A stretch of 64,000 bases of DNA from Arachnia propionica (GTDB lineage: Bacteria > Actinomycetota > Actinomycetes > Propionibacteriales > Propionibacteriaceae). A program made the translations under genes and the position numbers. Under the pieces are notes generated by a model, which was given only the letters and a program-made list of their open reading frames with translations, made no database searches and was not told where the DNA came from. Location: positions 1 to 64,000 of the forward strand of contig NZ_RQZG01000010.1 of NCBI RefSeq assembly GCF_003859805.1. Direction: 5' to 3'. Shown here piece by piece: positions 1 through 8,534 of the stretch; position 1 is the stretch's first letter; the number at the start of each line of letters is the position of its first letter.

Positions 1-59
1 GACACCCCACAAATCTAACACACGCCAGCATGAAAACAGAGGAAACTTCTGTCACCCCA

Positions 60-341
60 TCACCCCGTCAGGTTTTGTTTAAAGAGGGCTATACTACCCA
101 ACAGATCCTCCCACTCCGTGACGAGAGCATCCTCGAAATGACTTCACATGGTCTGCACGCGATGCTGCACACGGTCCGCCAGATGGGGATGCATGTGAAC
201 CACCGCACGCGTCATTTCATCAAGGATCTCATCACTCCAGAGAGGGCGGAACAGGCCTGCGTCGGCCAGACGAAGGAGGGTGTCTGCCAGAGTGACCGGC
301 ACCAAGGAGCAGGCATCCAGCAGAGCGGTGAATCGGGTCAC
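60..341 (-). pseudogene. PIN-domain (VapC-like) toxin, interrupted by an in-frame stop
   Basis: The frame opens at 341 with MTRFTALLDACSLVP, typical of a PIN ribonuclease N-terminus with its first acidic residue, and continues to HRVQTM where TGA (144-146) ends it at 65 aa. The same frame goes on after the stop with SHFEDALVTEWEDLLGSI, which still looks like PIN sequence, and reaches a second stop at 60-62. PIN toxins of this kind are usually 130-190 aa, so the gene has lost its C-terminal half and is broken once. It starts 6 nt after the HTH gene at 348-848, the usual antitoxin-toxin order. A functional toxin is unlikely unless the stop is read through. Confidence 0.6.
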
Positions 342-347
342 GACGCG

Positions 348-848
348 TCAACTCTCCTTGCCGCGCGCCCGACGCAAGGCCTCGGAGTAGTCGACCTCCT
401 CGTCGTAGAGTCCCGCCTCGGACGCCTCCGCGGTCAACTCGTCGAGGGCAGCGCGTCTCCTGTTGCTGGTTTCCTGCTGGTACTCGAGCAGGTCCGAGAG
501 ACGAACACGACGGTGCCGCCCCATCCCCGGGGCCTCATGGGGGATGACCTCGGCGGTGAGGAGCTTCACCAACGTCGGCCGGCTGATGCCGAGGAAGTCA
601 GCCGCCTCCTGGGTGGTCAGCAACTGATCCACAGGCGCAACGGTGATGGCCTTTCCCTGGCGCATGGCGTCGGCGACGCGGCACAGGATCGTGAAGACCT
701 CCAGAGGGAGGGGAACCGTCTGCCCGTCGGGGCCGACGAGCACCGCGGGTTCAGTCACCTGTGCCAGGAACTGTGACAGGTCGAGCATCGGCTCCAGATC
801 GCGAGGTGGAAGTACGGTTGCCTGGTCTGCCCTCGTTGCTGTTCCCAT
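348..848 (-). CDS. HTH (excisionase/MerR-like) antitoxin-type DNA-binding protein
   Basis: 166 aa. Residues about 75-125 (LLTTQEAADFLGISRPTLVKLL and the downstream HRRVRLSDLLEYQ) form a classic excisionase-type helix-turn-helix with wing. The flanking parts look helical and charged. Proteins like this are commonly encoded just upstream of PIN toxins and act as antitoxin and autorepressor; the broken PIN frame follows after 6 nt. The ATG at 848 lies 6 nt from TAGAGT (complement of 855-860), so the mRNA may be leaderless. Two TCGAAA-type direct repeats at 868-882 sit upstream and could be operator half-sites. It now appears to be an antitoxin without a working toxin. Confidence 0.7.
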   Translation of the reverse strand: MGTATRADQATVLPPRDLEPMLDLSQFLAQVTEPAVLVGPDGQTVPLPLEVFTILCRVADAMRQGKAITVAPVDQLLTTQEAADFLGISRPTLVKLLTAEVIPHEAPGMGRHRRVRLSDLLEYQQETSNRRRAALDELTAEASEAGLYDEEVDYSEALRRARGKES

Positions 849-908
849 GGGACTACTCTACAGTAAATCGAAAAAATCGAAACATGGAGCGTGACGCTCT
901 CGACGTGG

Positions 909-936
909 TTGCGAGGAGGCCGGGGCCCTATATACT
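909..936 (+). promoter_or_regulatory. Predicted sigma-70 promoter of the NADAR gene
   Basis: TTGCGA (909-914), 16-bp spacer, TATACT (931-936), giving a short leader with the SD GGAGG just before ATG 967. It shares its 118-bp intergenic region with the divergent HTH gene. Confidence 0.5.
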
Positions 937-966
937 GTCACTCCAACACTATTTACTGGAGGTCCC

Positions 967-1509
967 ATGTACAGCATCGAATGGCTCCGCCGCGAGTATG
1001 CCCGGAAGCGGAGCTTCAAGTACCTCTTCTTCTGGGGGCACCGGCCGAGCCCCAGCGGCGAGATCACGGCCAGCTGTCTCAGCCAGTGGTGGGCCTCGAA
1101 GTTCGTGATCGACGACGTCACCTACGCCACCGCCGAGCACTGGATGATGGCCAGCAAGGCCCGCCTGTTTGGCGACGACGAGATGGTGCCCCGCATCGTC
1201 GCCGCCAGCCACCCCGACCAGGCGAAGAAGCTCGGCCGCCAGGTGCGGGGCTTCGACGAGGAGGTCTGGAAGGAGCACCGGTTCCGGCTGGTGACCGAGG
1301 GCAACGTCGCGAAGTTCTCGCAGAACGCCGAGTTGAAGCGGTTCCTGCTCGGCACGGGCGAGCGGGTGCTGGTGGAGGCCAGCCCCCGCGACCGCATCTG
1401 GGGCATCGGGATGGGCGCGAAGAACGAGCAGGTCCACAACCCCGAGAACTGGCGGGGACTCAACCTGCTGGGCTTCGCCCTGATGGAGACCCGCGACCAG
1501 CTGCGCTGA
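967..1509 (+). CDS. NADAR-family protein (YbiA-like N-glycosidase)
   Basis: 180 aa, normal for the family. Diagnostic parts are FFWGHRPS near residue 20, CLSQWW, the TAEHWMMASKARLF segment (about 57-70) and the C-terminal WGIGMGAKN...NWRGLNLLG. NADAR proteins hydrolyse N-glycosidic bonds; YbiA/RibX act on reactive riboflavin-pathway intermediates, and others remove ADP-ribose from nucleic acid bases, countering DarT-type toxins. The start is fixed by GGAGG seven bases before ATG. The position between a toxin-antitoxin relic and a likely conflict-gene block fits either a metabolite-repair or an immunity role; the sequence cannot separate these. Confidence 0.85.
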   Translation: MYSIEWLRREYARKRSFKYLFFWGHRPSPSGEITASCLSQWWASKFVIDDVTYATAEHWMMASKARLFGDDEMVPRIVAASHPDQAKKLGRQVRGFDEEVWKEHRFRLVTEGNVAKFSQNAELKRFLLGTGERVLVEASPRDRIWGIGMGAKNEQVHNPENWRGLNLLGFALMETRDQLR

Positions 1510-1626
1510 GCGGTTTCTCGGCCCGCTCGATAGACTTTTCGGGCATCAGTTGTACGTTTTGTCGAAAACATGCCCGATAACTCACTGAAATGACATAACG
1601 TGGGTCAGGGGTCCGAAGGAGGCGGC

Positions 1627-3171
1627 ATGACCACCCTGGAGCAACGCATCGTCGAGGCCGACCACCACGGCGACCTCGACCAGGCGATCCACCTGGCCGC
1701 CCGGCAGCTGTTGCTCCACGATCCCGTCGAGCAGCGGATCACCCGTTTCATCCGGCTCTCCCGGACACTGCGACACCGCGGCCTGGGCGACGACCTGCAG
1801 CGGGCCCAGGCGGCCGCCCATGAGGCAGTCCGGCTGTCCCGCCTGCCCACCGCCCCGGATCACCTGCTGCCCCACGCGCACCTCGCCCAGGCCGGTGTCC
1901 TGCTCGCCCTGGGCGATGAGGCAGGGTGCCAGGAGATCACGCTCCCCCTCGTCCGGCCCGGACGCGACACCGAACCGGGCGTGGCCGCCCGGGCATGGCG
2001 CCTCCTCGGCGAGACCGCCCTGGGACGACGCGCGATGGCCGAGGCCATCGCCTGCCTGCTGAACTCCGTCGCCGAGGAACCGGGCTTCCCACGGCAGTCC
2101 GACGAGGTCACCCCGATCCTCCTCCTGGAGGCCTTCAGCCGGGCCGGGCAGATCCTGGACGCCGACCGCGTGGCCGAGGAGACCGTCACCCTGGACCTTT
2201 CCCCGCGACGGCGGGCCATCTTCCTGCTGACCCGCGCCGGACACGAGCGTCGCTTCGGGCACATCGACCGAGCGCTGGACACCCTCGGTGACGCCGAGAC
2301 ACTGCTGCGACGCGGGTCGGGGCTGAACCGGCTGCTGGCGCACCTGCACCGGTTGCGCGCCGCTTGCCTCGACGACTGGCAGCTGACCGCCGAGGCCGAG
2401 CAGCAACGGCTGCTGGCGCAGGAGCTGACCACCTGGTCACGCCCCGCCCCCACCCGCAGCGCGGTCGTCCCGCTCCCACGGCACCCGGCCCGGATCACAC
2501 CGACTCCCCTGACCCGCAGGCTCCCCGACAGCCGCGCGGTGGCCGAGCTGATCAACGACGTCCAGCGTCTGCCCCGTCTCGAATCCCGGCACGCCCTGGC
2601 GCTGGAACAGGCCACCCAGCTGCTCCACGGCATCCCCGGCGAGGAGCGTTCCGAGGCCCTGGCCCTGGTCAAGGCCGGGACGTTGCTGGCCCGCGGCCCG
2701 GAGCACCTCCACCCGACGGCGGCGCGGCTGCTCCGGCGTGCCCTGGCCCGCCTGACCTACCTGGAGGGGACACAGCTGTGGCAGGCCCGGTGCCGGTGCG
2801 AGCTGGGTCTGCTGCTGACCCCGTCACGACCGGAGCAGGCCCTGGAGCTGCTGGTCGCCGCGGTGGCGGGGTTGAGCGAGCAGCGGCACCGGATGCGTCG
2901 ACGTGCTCACCGCTGCACCTGGCGTGAGTCCGTGGAGGACCCACCGTTCGCCGCCACCATCGAGCTGGCCCACCGGTTGGGTCGCGATGATCTCGCCGCG
3001 GACCTCATCATCGCCTCCCGGCTGGCCGGGGTGGTGACCCCGGACGGGCGTGGTGACCCGTCCCCCGGGGACCGGGTCCAGGAGGTGCCCCTGCAGCAGG
3101 TGCCGACGCTGATCCACATCGACGGCACACCGTCACGGTTCGGTGGTTCCGCGGTCTGCCGTCTCCTGTGA
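1627..3171 (+). CDS. TPR-like helical repeat protein
   Basis: 514 aa. ATG 1627 is preceded by AGGAGG. The protein is almost wholly alpha-helical with degenerate 34-residue-like repeats, for example GDLDQAIHLAARQLL (residues 14-28), then AWRLLGETALGRRAMAEAIAC, and paired helices around 190-230 and 320-420. No catalytic motif, signal peptide or membrane segment is visible. Its 3' end overlaps the convergent CHAT protease gene by 39 bp. TPR proteins often act as sensor or scaffold for CHAT proteases, and the neighbouring genes encode a CHAT domain and RyR domains, so I infer a scaffold or regulator of that block. The family assignment is weak. Confidence 0.6.
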   Translation: MTTLEQRIVEADHHGDLDQAIHLAARQLLLHDPVEQRITRFIRLSRTLRHRGLGDDLQRAQAAAHEAVRLSRLPTAPDHLLPHAHLAQAGVLLALGDEAGCQEITLPLVRPGRDTEPGVAARAWRLLGETALGRRAMAEAIACLLNSVAEEPGFPRQSDEVTPILLLEAFSRAGQILDADRVAEETVTLDLSPRRRAIFLLTRAGHERRFGHIDRALDTLGDAETLLRRGSGLNRLLAHLHRLRAACLDDWQLTAEAEQQRLLAQELTTWSRPAPTRSAVVPLPRHPARITPTPLTRRLPDSRAVAELINDVQRLPRLESRHALALEQATQLLHGIPGEERSEALALVKAGTLLARGPEHLHPTAARLLRRALARLTYLEGTQLWQARCRCELGLLLTPSRPEQALELLVAAVAGLSEQRHRMRRRAHRCTWRESVEDPPFAATIELAHRLGRDDLAADLIIASRLAGVVTPDGRGDPSPGDRVQEVPLQQVPTLIHIDGTPSRFGGSAVCRLL

Positions 3172-4308
3172 CCCACCGTGGTCGAGGCCGAGGTGGCGTT
3201 CGCGGGGCGCGGTCAGCGCCATCGCCGCACCCCACAGGATCGGCGAGTTCCGCAGCCCACCTTCGTCCCGCCAGGCCCGGAGCCGGTCCCGCTGGTACCG
3301 GCAGAGACCTGCGACGGGGTCGTCGGTGTGACCGGCACTGACGAAGCCCGCCACCAGCTCCGAGAAGGCCTTGCCCGCGCCGTCCACCTGCTGGTCGAGC
3401 CCGTGTGCGGTGGGGAGCACCCACAGCGTCGCCAGGACCGTCTCGGCCCCTCTGTGGAGGAATCCGGTGGCGAGTCCGAGCGGTTCGGGGGCGGCCAGGT
3501 CCACCCCCGAGGCGCAGGCGATGATCGCCACCCGGGAGGGCATCACCGTGTCGTCGAAGATCAGGTCCTTCGCCCCCAACCGGTCCACGCTGGTGTGGAA
3601 GAAGGTCTCGCCCGGGTGGTCGGGGTGGTGGCTGACGTGGCCGACGAGGCCCAGCCAGTCGGCCCTGCCCATCAGCTCCAGTGCGACGGATTCGGGCAGG
3701 ATCCGGTCGTGGCGTCGTCCTCCCGGGATCCGCCCGACGAGGTGGCTGTCGCCGCGCACTCCCCAGTCCTCAGGCCGGACGCCCTGGGGGAGCACCGCTC
3801 CCAGGCCCTTGGCGAAGGGGTCGATGACGTAGAGGTCCTGTCCGGTCTCGAAGCGCGGGGGAGCATCCGGCACCGTATCGATGTCGCGGGGCAGGATCGG
3901 CCCCATCCAGGAGACGTCGGCCACCTCGAGGAGTCGGCGTTCCCCGTCGACGGGAAGCAGCCCCCACGGCACCTGCGCCAGTGGTGGGCTGGGCATCACC
4001 CGGACCTGGATCCGTTCCTCGCGGCTGCGGAGCTGAGCCAGCAGGTCCTCCGGCAGCAGCGCCGTCGCCAGGTCCTGCATCAGTGCGAGTTCCGCATCCG
4101 GGTGGGTCAGGGGGCCGTCGAGGTTGAGGGCGGCCAGAGGTCCCTCTGCCGGGAGGGCGACACGGAAGCGCTCCAGCACCCTGTGCAAATCCTCGAGTCG
4201 CTGCACCCCGACGGGGTGGGACCGGTCACTCCACCGCCAGGTCAGCCAGTGGCCCTGCATGCCGTCTCCGATGATCTGGAGCACCGGTGGTATCCGGTCG
4301 TCCGTCAT
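3133..4308 (-). CDS. CHAT-domain caspase-like protease
   Basis: 391 aa. The C-terminal half carries the two CHAT hallmarks: GHVSHH with catalytic His about 224, and AIIACASG with catalytic Cys about 265, followed by ATGFLHRGAETVLATLW, the usual post-cysteine strand and helix, and the end motif SPILWGAAM. The N-terminal about 130 residues are an unassigned alpha/beta region. Known CHAT proteases cleave partner proteins on activation, as in TPR-CHAT of type III-E and SAVED-CHAT of some type III-B systems. Strong SD GGAGGAGG before ATG 4308. It is divergent from the RyR gene (37 bp apart) and its 3' end overlaps the convergent TPR-like gene. Both catalytic residues are present, so it should be active. 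Confidence 0.8.
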   Translation of the reverse strand: MTDDRIPPVLQIIGDGMQGHWLTWRWSDRSHPVGVQRLEDLHRVLERFRVALPAEGPLAALNLDGPLTHPDAELALMQDLATALLPEDLLAQLRSREERIQVRVMPSPPLAQVPWGLLPVDGERRLLEVADVSWMGPILPRDIDTVPDAPPRFETGQDLYVIDPFAKGLGAVLPQGVRPEDWGVRGDSHLVGRIPGGRRHDRILPESVALELMGRADWLGLVGHVSHHPDHPGETFFHTSVDRLGAKDLIFDDTVMPSRVAIIACASGVDLAAPEPLGLATGFLHRGAETVLATLWVLPTAHGLDQQVDGAGKAFSELVAGFVSAGHTDDPVAGLCRYQRDRLRAWRDEGGLRNSPILWGAAMALTAPRERHLGLDHGGSQETADRGTTEP

Positions 4309-4345
4309 CGCCCCACCTCCTCCCCGTCGGTGTCACACTGGATGC

Positions 4346-5911
4346 ATGTCACAGCATGCCACCGACCCCGAGGTCCTGTGGGGCCACGACGACGACCACA
4401 CGGCCCGACTGCTCACCGAGCACCTGGGACAACACCCCGGGGCGGGTGTGACGGTGCTGTTCGAGGACGACCAGGTGGCGCAGCTGTGGGAGGGACGGCC
4501 GGGGGTCACGGCGCGGGCGTGGGCACCGACGCTGGTGCGTGACGTGCTGACGGCGTTCCCGCCGCAGCCTCTGGAGCGGGTGGCCCCGCCCCCGGTGGTG
4601 GTGGGGGATTCAGCCCTGGCCCGTCGGCTGGTGGAGGCGATCACCGCTGGGTGGAGTGGGGGCGCCGAGGCCGTCACCGTCCACTGTGTCGGAGGTGACG
4701 CGCTCTGGGCGCAGGAGGCCGCGGCCTCGGCCCGCCATGCGGAGGTGACGTGGTTGTCGGCCCCGTTGCAGCCCGCATCGGTGGTGGCGGCGGTGTCGTC
4801 GTTGGTGGATCAGTGGCAGCGGCCGCAACCGAATCGGGGCACCCCCACCGGACCGACGATCTACGTCGTGGCCGCGCCGGAGTCTCAGGCGCTGGCGGCG
4901 GCCCGGGCGGTGGCCGCCGAGGTGCCGGATGCGCGCGTGGTGGTGGTGCTCTCCGGGGAGATCACCTGGCCGCGGCCCGACGGGGTCGGGGTGTTCACCG
5001 TCGCCGAGGTGCGCGACCGCCTGTCCCGGGAGCCGGAGGACCCGACCGCGCGGTTGGCTCAGCTGCTGTTCGAGGACGTGGCGTGGCTGGCGGCCCCGGA
5101 TGCCGCGGCGACCGCACCTGATCAGCCCCTGTTTCCCGAGGTCGTGCACGATGCGACGGGGCGGGCGCTCTGGGAGGGACAGCACGAGCAGACCCGGCGA
5201 CGGTTCCTGGCCGTGGCGGAGGCGGCTCCGCGGATCTTCGACGCAGGCGGGCTGGAGGTGCGTCGTCGGGCCAGGATCCCGGATGCGGTGGTGCTGGATC
5301 CGTCACGGCTGTCGGGAATGGCGGAGCAGCTGTTGGCGGTGCTGGGCCAGGGGCGCACCGAGGGGTCGTGGTTGACGGCGTTGGAGCTGGTGGCCAGGCT
5401 GCCGGTGCTGGCGGCGCGGGCAGGGCTGGTGCTGGTGCCCACCGGTGAGGACGTGTTGTTGACCCCCGAGCTGGTGGAGCTGCTGGCCCCGCAGGTGCAT
5501 CTGGCCTACCAGGAGGTCAGTGAGGAGACCGGGAATGCGTCGGGTTCTCCGTTGGCGCTGCAGCTGTGGGCGGGGCTGAGCGAGTTCGAGCAGGCCAGCA
5601 ACCGGGCGACCATCATCGGCTGCGCCGTCGCCCATGCGGCGCAGGGATTGGCGTGGCGGCGGGTCACCGATCAGGGCGGGGTCGACATCGAGCCTCACGT
5701 GGAGAGCCTGGGGCGCCTGGAGAACCGCCGCTGGGCCATCCACGAGCGACGTCACGGACGTCCCGACCACACGTGGGCGAGGCCGTGGGGAGATCTGGGA
5801 GAGGCCCTGCGGGAGTACGACTTCATGATCATGCGGGCGGTCCCTGCGATCCTGGCCGATGCCGGGCTGGAGATCTACGAGGTGGGGCGCACCGGTTCCT
5901 CGATGACGTGA
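4346..5911 (+). CDS. RyR-domain protein with TrkA-N-like regions
   Basis: 521 aa from ATG 4346; no clear SD. The C-terminus (about 440-515) matches a prokaryotic RyR domain: LGRLENRRWAIHERR, a Trp in DHTWARPW, then LGEALREYDFMIMRAVPAILADAGLEIY. Upstream there are two nucleotide-binding-like stretches, PPVVVGDSALARRLVEAI (about 85) and a strand-rich IYVVAAPESQALAAARAV (about 170). RyR domains are thought to sense a nucleotide-like ligand in conflict systems. The divergent start next to the CHAT gene and the convergent 37-bp overlap with a membrane TrkA-N/RyR gene suggest a shared role. A soluble partner or ligand sensor is my inference. Confidence 0.65.
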   Translation: MSQHATDPEVLWGHDDDHTARLLTEHLGQHPGAGVTVLFEDDQVAQLWEGRPGVTARAWAPTLVRDVLTAFPPQPLERVAPPPVVVGDSALARRLVEAITAGWSGGAEAVTVHCVGGDALWAQEAAASARHAEVTWLSAPLQPASVVAAVSSLVDQWQRPQPNRGTPTGPTIYVVAAPESQALAAARAVAAEVPDARVVVVLSGEITWPRPDGVGVFTVAEVRDRLSREPEDPTARLAQLLFEDVAWLAAPDAAATAPDQPLFPEVVHDATGRALWEGQHEQTRRRFLAVAEAAPRIFDAGGLEVRRRARIPDAVVLDPSRLSGMAEQLLAVLGQGRTEGSWLTALELVARLPVLAARAGLVLVPTGEDVLLTPELVELLAPQVHLAYQEVSEETGNASGSPLALQLWAGLSEFEQASNRATIIGCAVAHAAQGLAWRRVTDQGGVDIEPHVESLGRLENRRWAIHERRHGRPDHTWARPWGDLGEALREYDFMIMRAVPAILADAGLEIYEVGRTGSSMT

Positions 5912-8406
5912 CCTTGGGCCAGCTCCGCTGAGGTGATGATCCAGCGGGCCCCGGAGGGATCCCTCATCACCCAGGAGTCCGGGCCCGCGACCTGGGGGCC
6001 TTCCGTGGAGTCGACCCGTTCCCCGACGGCGGCGACCCTGGCGTCGCATGTGCCGGTGCGCTCGTACCGGTCTTCTCCGACGTGCCGGTGGGTGGCGGTG
6101 AAGCGTTCGGCCGTGATGCTGCGTGGGCTGCCGGGTGGGTCGGTGTCGTCGGCGATCCACAGGTCACCGGGGGCGGCGGTCAGGTCGTTGCCGTTGTCGT
6201 CGTGCCATGTCCTGGCCTCGGTCAGGGTCTCCAGCAGTGTGACGTCGCCGACGCGGCGGAAGCGCCACCAGTGGTCGTGTGGTTCCTTCGGGGCGACGGG
6301 GTGGAAGCCGAGGATCTCGAGGATGCCCAGCAGGCCACGGAGGTTGTCACGGGTGTTCCTGACGGCTTCCTCACGGCGGGTGTCGTCGAGTTCGTCGAGC
6401 GGGTGCAGGAACCGGTTGAGGCGACGGTCGCGGTCGTTGTTCTCCCCGTCGGAGCCGATCCACCCGGTGTCGTGCTTGAAGGTCATCCAGGCCAGGTGTT
6501 CCAGGGGGACGAGCAGGCCGAGGAGGTCGTCGCTCGGGGGTTGGTGGCCCTCGGGACGGGTGGTCGACCAGGTGTACCCGAGCTCGGCCAGCCAGGTGAG
6601 CAGGCTCCACACGGCCCGGAGGTTGCTGTCGCGGTCGGTGGCGGTGAGGCTGTCCCAGCTGCTCGGTGACTCATCGATGCCGTAGGAGTCGGCCACCAGT
6701 TTCGCGGCCCGGAACCAGGAGTCCTGCGGGACGCCGTGGAGTGGGGTGGGTTGGGTGGATCCGCCCTGCTCGTGTGGTTCGACGACACCACCGCCGAGGC
6801 TGGGCCCGAAGAGGTGGAGGCAGCCGAGCAGTGGGGCGCGTGTCAGGCCCCGCACCCCGGTGGTGGGGATGAAGATGCGGATGGGCTGGCCGGTCAGTTC
6901 GACGGCGAGGCTCTCCAGCCGGGAGCGTGTGGTCTCGTCGGGTTCCTGGGCGAGGATGACGCTGACCCGTCCGTCCCGTCCGTCCCGTCCGTCCACGCAG
7001 AGCTGTTGCAGCTCCGCCGCGTCGGGCAGGGTGGGGCGGTGGTGGGGTTCGGGGAGCCGGGCCTGTCGTTCCAGGGCGTCGCGCCAGGTCGGGTCCGTGG
7101 TCATCCTGTCCAGGAGGAGCCCTGCTGAGGCGCGTTGGAGCCGCCATTCGTCGTCGAGGGCGTGGGAGAGGTCGGATTCCCCGACGACGACGAGGTGGCT
7201 GGGTCTGCCGCGGGTGGCGATGTGCTCGGCCAGGGCGTGGGCGGTGACCTGGGTGGTGCCCAGGGTGGAGATGAACACGCGGGGACCGGTGTGCAGGTCC
7301 GGTTCTGGTTCGGTGGTGGGCCGGTCGTCGATGCGCCACCAGCTGGTCTGTTCGGCGGCGTGGTGGCGGGCGGGGCGGTAGCGGTCGATCCGGACGATGA
7401 GCCTGGTGGGGGCGCGGTGCTCGTCGCGGTAGTCGGGGCCGAGCCTGGTGAGGACCTCGCGGATCACCTCTGCGGCCTGGAGGTTGGCCTGCTCGTCGTC
7501 GGCGAGGAGGTAGGCCCGCCGCAGTGAGACTCGTCTACCCCACGCCTTGCACATGCCCTTGAGCCAGCGCTGCTCCGCGGTTCGTGTGGAGATCTCCCCC
7601 TTGATGACGCGGGCTCCGTAGCGTCGGGCCTGGTGGATCAGGGGATGGTCGGGGTTGGGTTCAGCCACGACGACCAGGCAGCGGTCGGGGTCGGCGGTGA
7701 GGGACCGGATGACCGGGAGGGTGTCGTCGCTCAGCCCGGTGACGAGGATGACCCGGGAGGCGAGGCTGGCGCGCCACCGGGCGATGGGTCCGGAGCTGAT
7801 CTCGTTGATGACGGCGAGGACGGTGGCGAACAGCACGATGAGGCCGCCCAGTTCAGCAACCTGGAGGCTGAAGGGGACCTCCTGGCAGGCTTCGGCACCG
7901 GTGCTGCCGGTGAACAGCAGGAGGGAGTAGTAGATGTGGGCGAAGATGGGTACCCTGCCCGTGAAGCAGTCGCGCATGGCGTAGCTGCCGAGCAAGATGA
8001 CATAGATGGAGAGCCCGGCCAGGATGCAGTAGCGGTTGCACTGGGGGACGCCACGGTGCAGGAACCAGGCCGTCGCTCCTCCGATTGTGAGCAGGGCACC
8101 CATGAACATGCCCTGCGTGATGCCGCTCCACCCATCGCCCCCGGCCAGCACGAGGAGGAAGGTGAGGCTGAGGAAGACCACTGCCGAGCCACCTGGCACC
8201 ACCCGGCGGTTGAGCAGGCAACGGATGCGGCCCTGGTCATCGAAGCGTCCGAGCCGCACCCACAGCCGCCCGATCCGCCCGTGCCACGGCAGACCTGCTG
8301 CACCGACGTCGCTCCTGCCGAGGAGAATGCGGGCACACCGCCTGATCTCCTCCCAGCACGAACGCCACCAGGACGGTTTGTCCCTCGATGTATCAGTTCT
8401 GGCCAC
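5875..8406 (-). CDS. Membrane protein with TrkA-N-like and RyR domains (channel-like)
   Basis: 843 aa from GTG 8406. Residues about 70-205 hold four to five membrane segments, such as AVVFLSLTFLLVLAGG, MGALLTIGGATAWFL, ILAGLSIYVILLGS and GGLIVLFATVLAVI. Then comes a Rossmann-like RCK/TrkA-N module (SRVILVTGLSDDTLPVIRSL, about 218-280) whose glycine loop is atypical, and a second one (SHLVVVGESDLSHALDDEW). The C-terminal part contains a RyR-like domain (LVPLEHLAWMTFKHDTGW ... NRFLHPLDELDD ... GILEILGFHPV). This resembles a ligand-gated ion channel or membrane effector controlled by a nucleotide. It is convergent with the soluble RyR gene and overlaps it by 37 bp. Confidence 0.65.
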   Translation of the reverse strand: MARTDTSRDKPSWWRSCWEEIRRCARILLGRSDVGAAGLPWHGRIGRLWVRLGRFDDQGRIRCLLNRRVVPGGSAVVFLSLTFLLVLAGGDGWSGITQGMFMGALLTIGGATAWFLHRGVPQCNRYCILAGLSIYVILLGSYAMRDCFTGRVPIFAHIYYSLLLFTGSTGAEACQEVPFSLQVAELGGLIVLFATVLAVINEISSGPIARWRASLASRVILVTGLSDDTLPVIRSLTADPDRCLVVVAEPNPDHPLIHQARRYGARVIKGEISTRTAEQRWLKGMCKAWGRRVSLRRAYLLADDEQANLQAAEVIREVLTRLGPDYRDEHRAPTRLIVRIDRYRPARHHAAEQTSWWRIDDRPTTEPEPDLHTGPRVFISTLGTTQVTAHALAEHIATRGRPSHLVVVGESDLSHALDDEWRLQRASAGLLLDRMTTDPTWRDALERQARLPEPHHRPTLPDAAELQQLCVDGRDGRDGRVSVILAQEPDETTRSRLESLAVELTGQPIRIFIPTTGVRGLTRAPLLGCLHLFGPSLGGGVVEPHEQGGSTQPTPLHGVPQDSWFRAAKLVADSYGIDESPSSWDSLTATDRDSNLRAVWSLLTWLAELGYTWSTTRPEGHQPPSDDLLGLLVPLEHLAWMTFKHDTGWIGSDGENNDRDRRLNRFLHPLDELDDTRREEAVRNTRDNLRGLLGILEILGFHPVAPKEPHDHWWRFRRVGDVTLLETLTEARTWHDDNGNDLTAAPGDLWIADDTDPPGSPRSITAERFTATHRHVGEDRYERTGTCDARVAAVGERVDSTEGPQVAGPDSWVMRDPSGARWIITSAELAQGHVIEEPVRPTS

Positions 8407-8534
8407 ACTCCATCCTCTCAGCTGACATCGACGATGCCGTTGTTCCCGTCACCCGGAACGCAGACCGGACCCACTGGCCGAACCGCCTGCTCAAGACCTC
8501 ACAGCGGCTCGAACCGGCAACCCTTCGGTCAACA

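Noticed and set aside
1627-4308. Type III-E style TPR-CHAT (Craspase) partner
   Set aside because: TPR-like and CHAT proteins are separate genes and no gRAMP/Cas7-11 is present; the CRISPR locus is a standard III-B.
8490-8530. Minus-strand T-arm-like sequence (GGTTCGAGCC) suggesting a tRNA remnant
   Set aside because: The stem bases do not pair and no acceptor or anticodon arm surrounds it.
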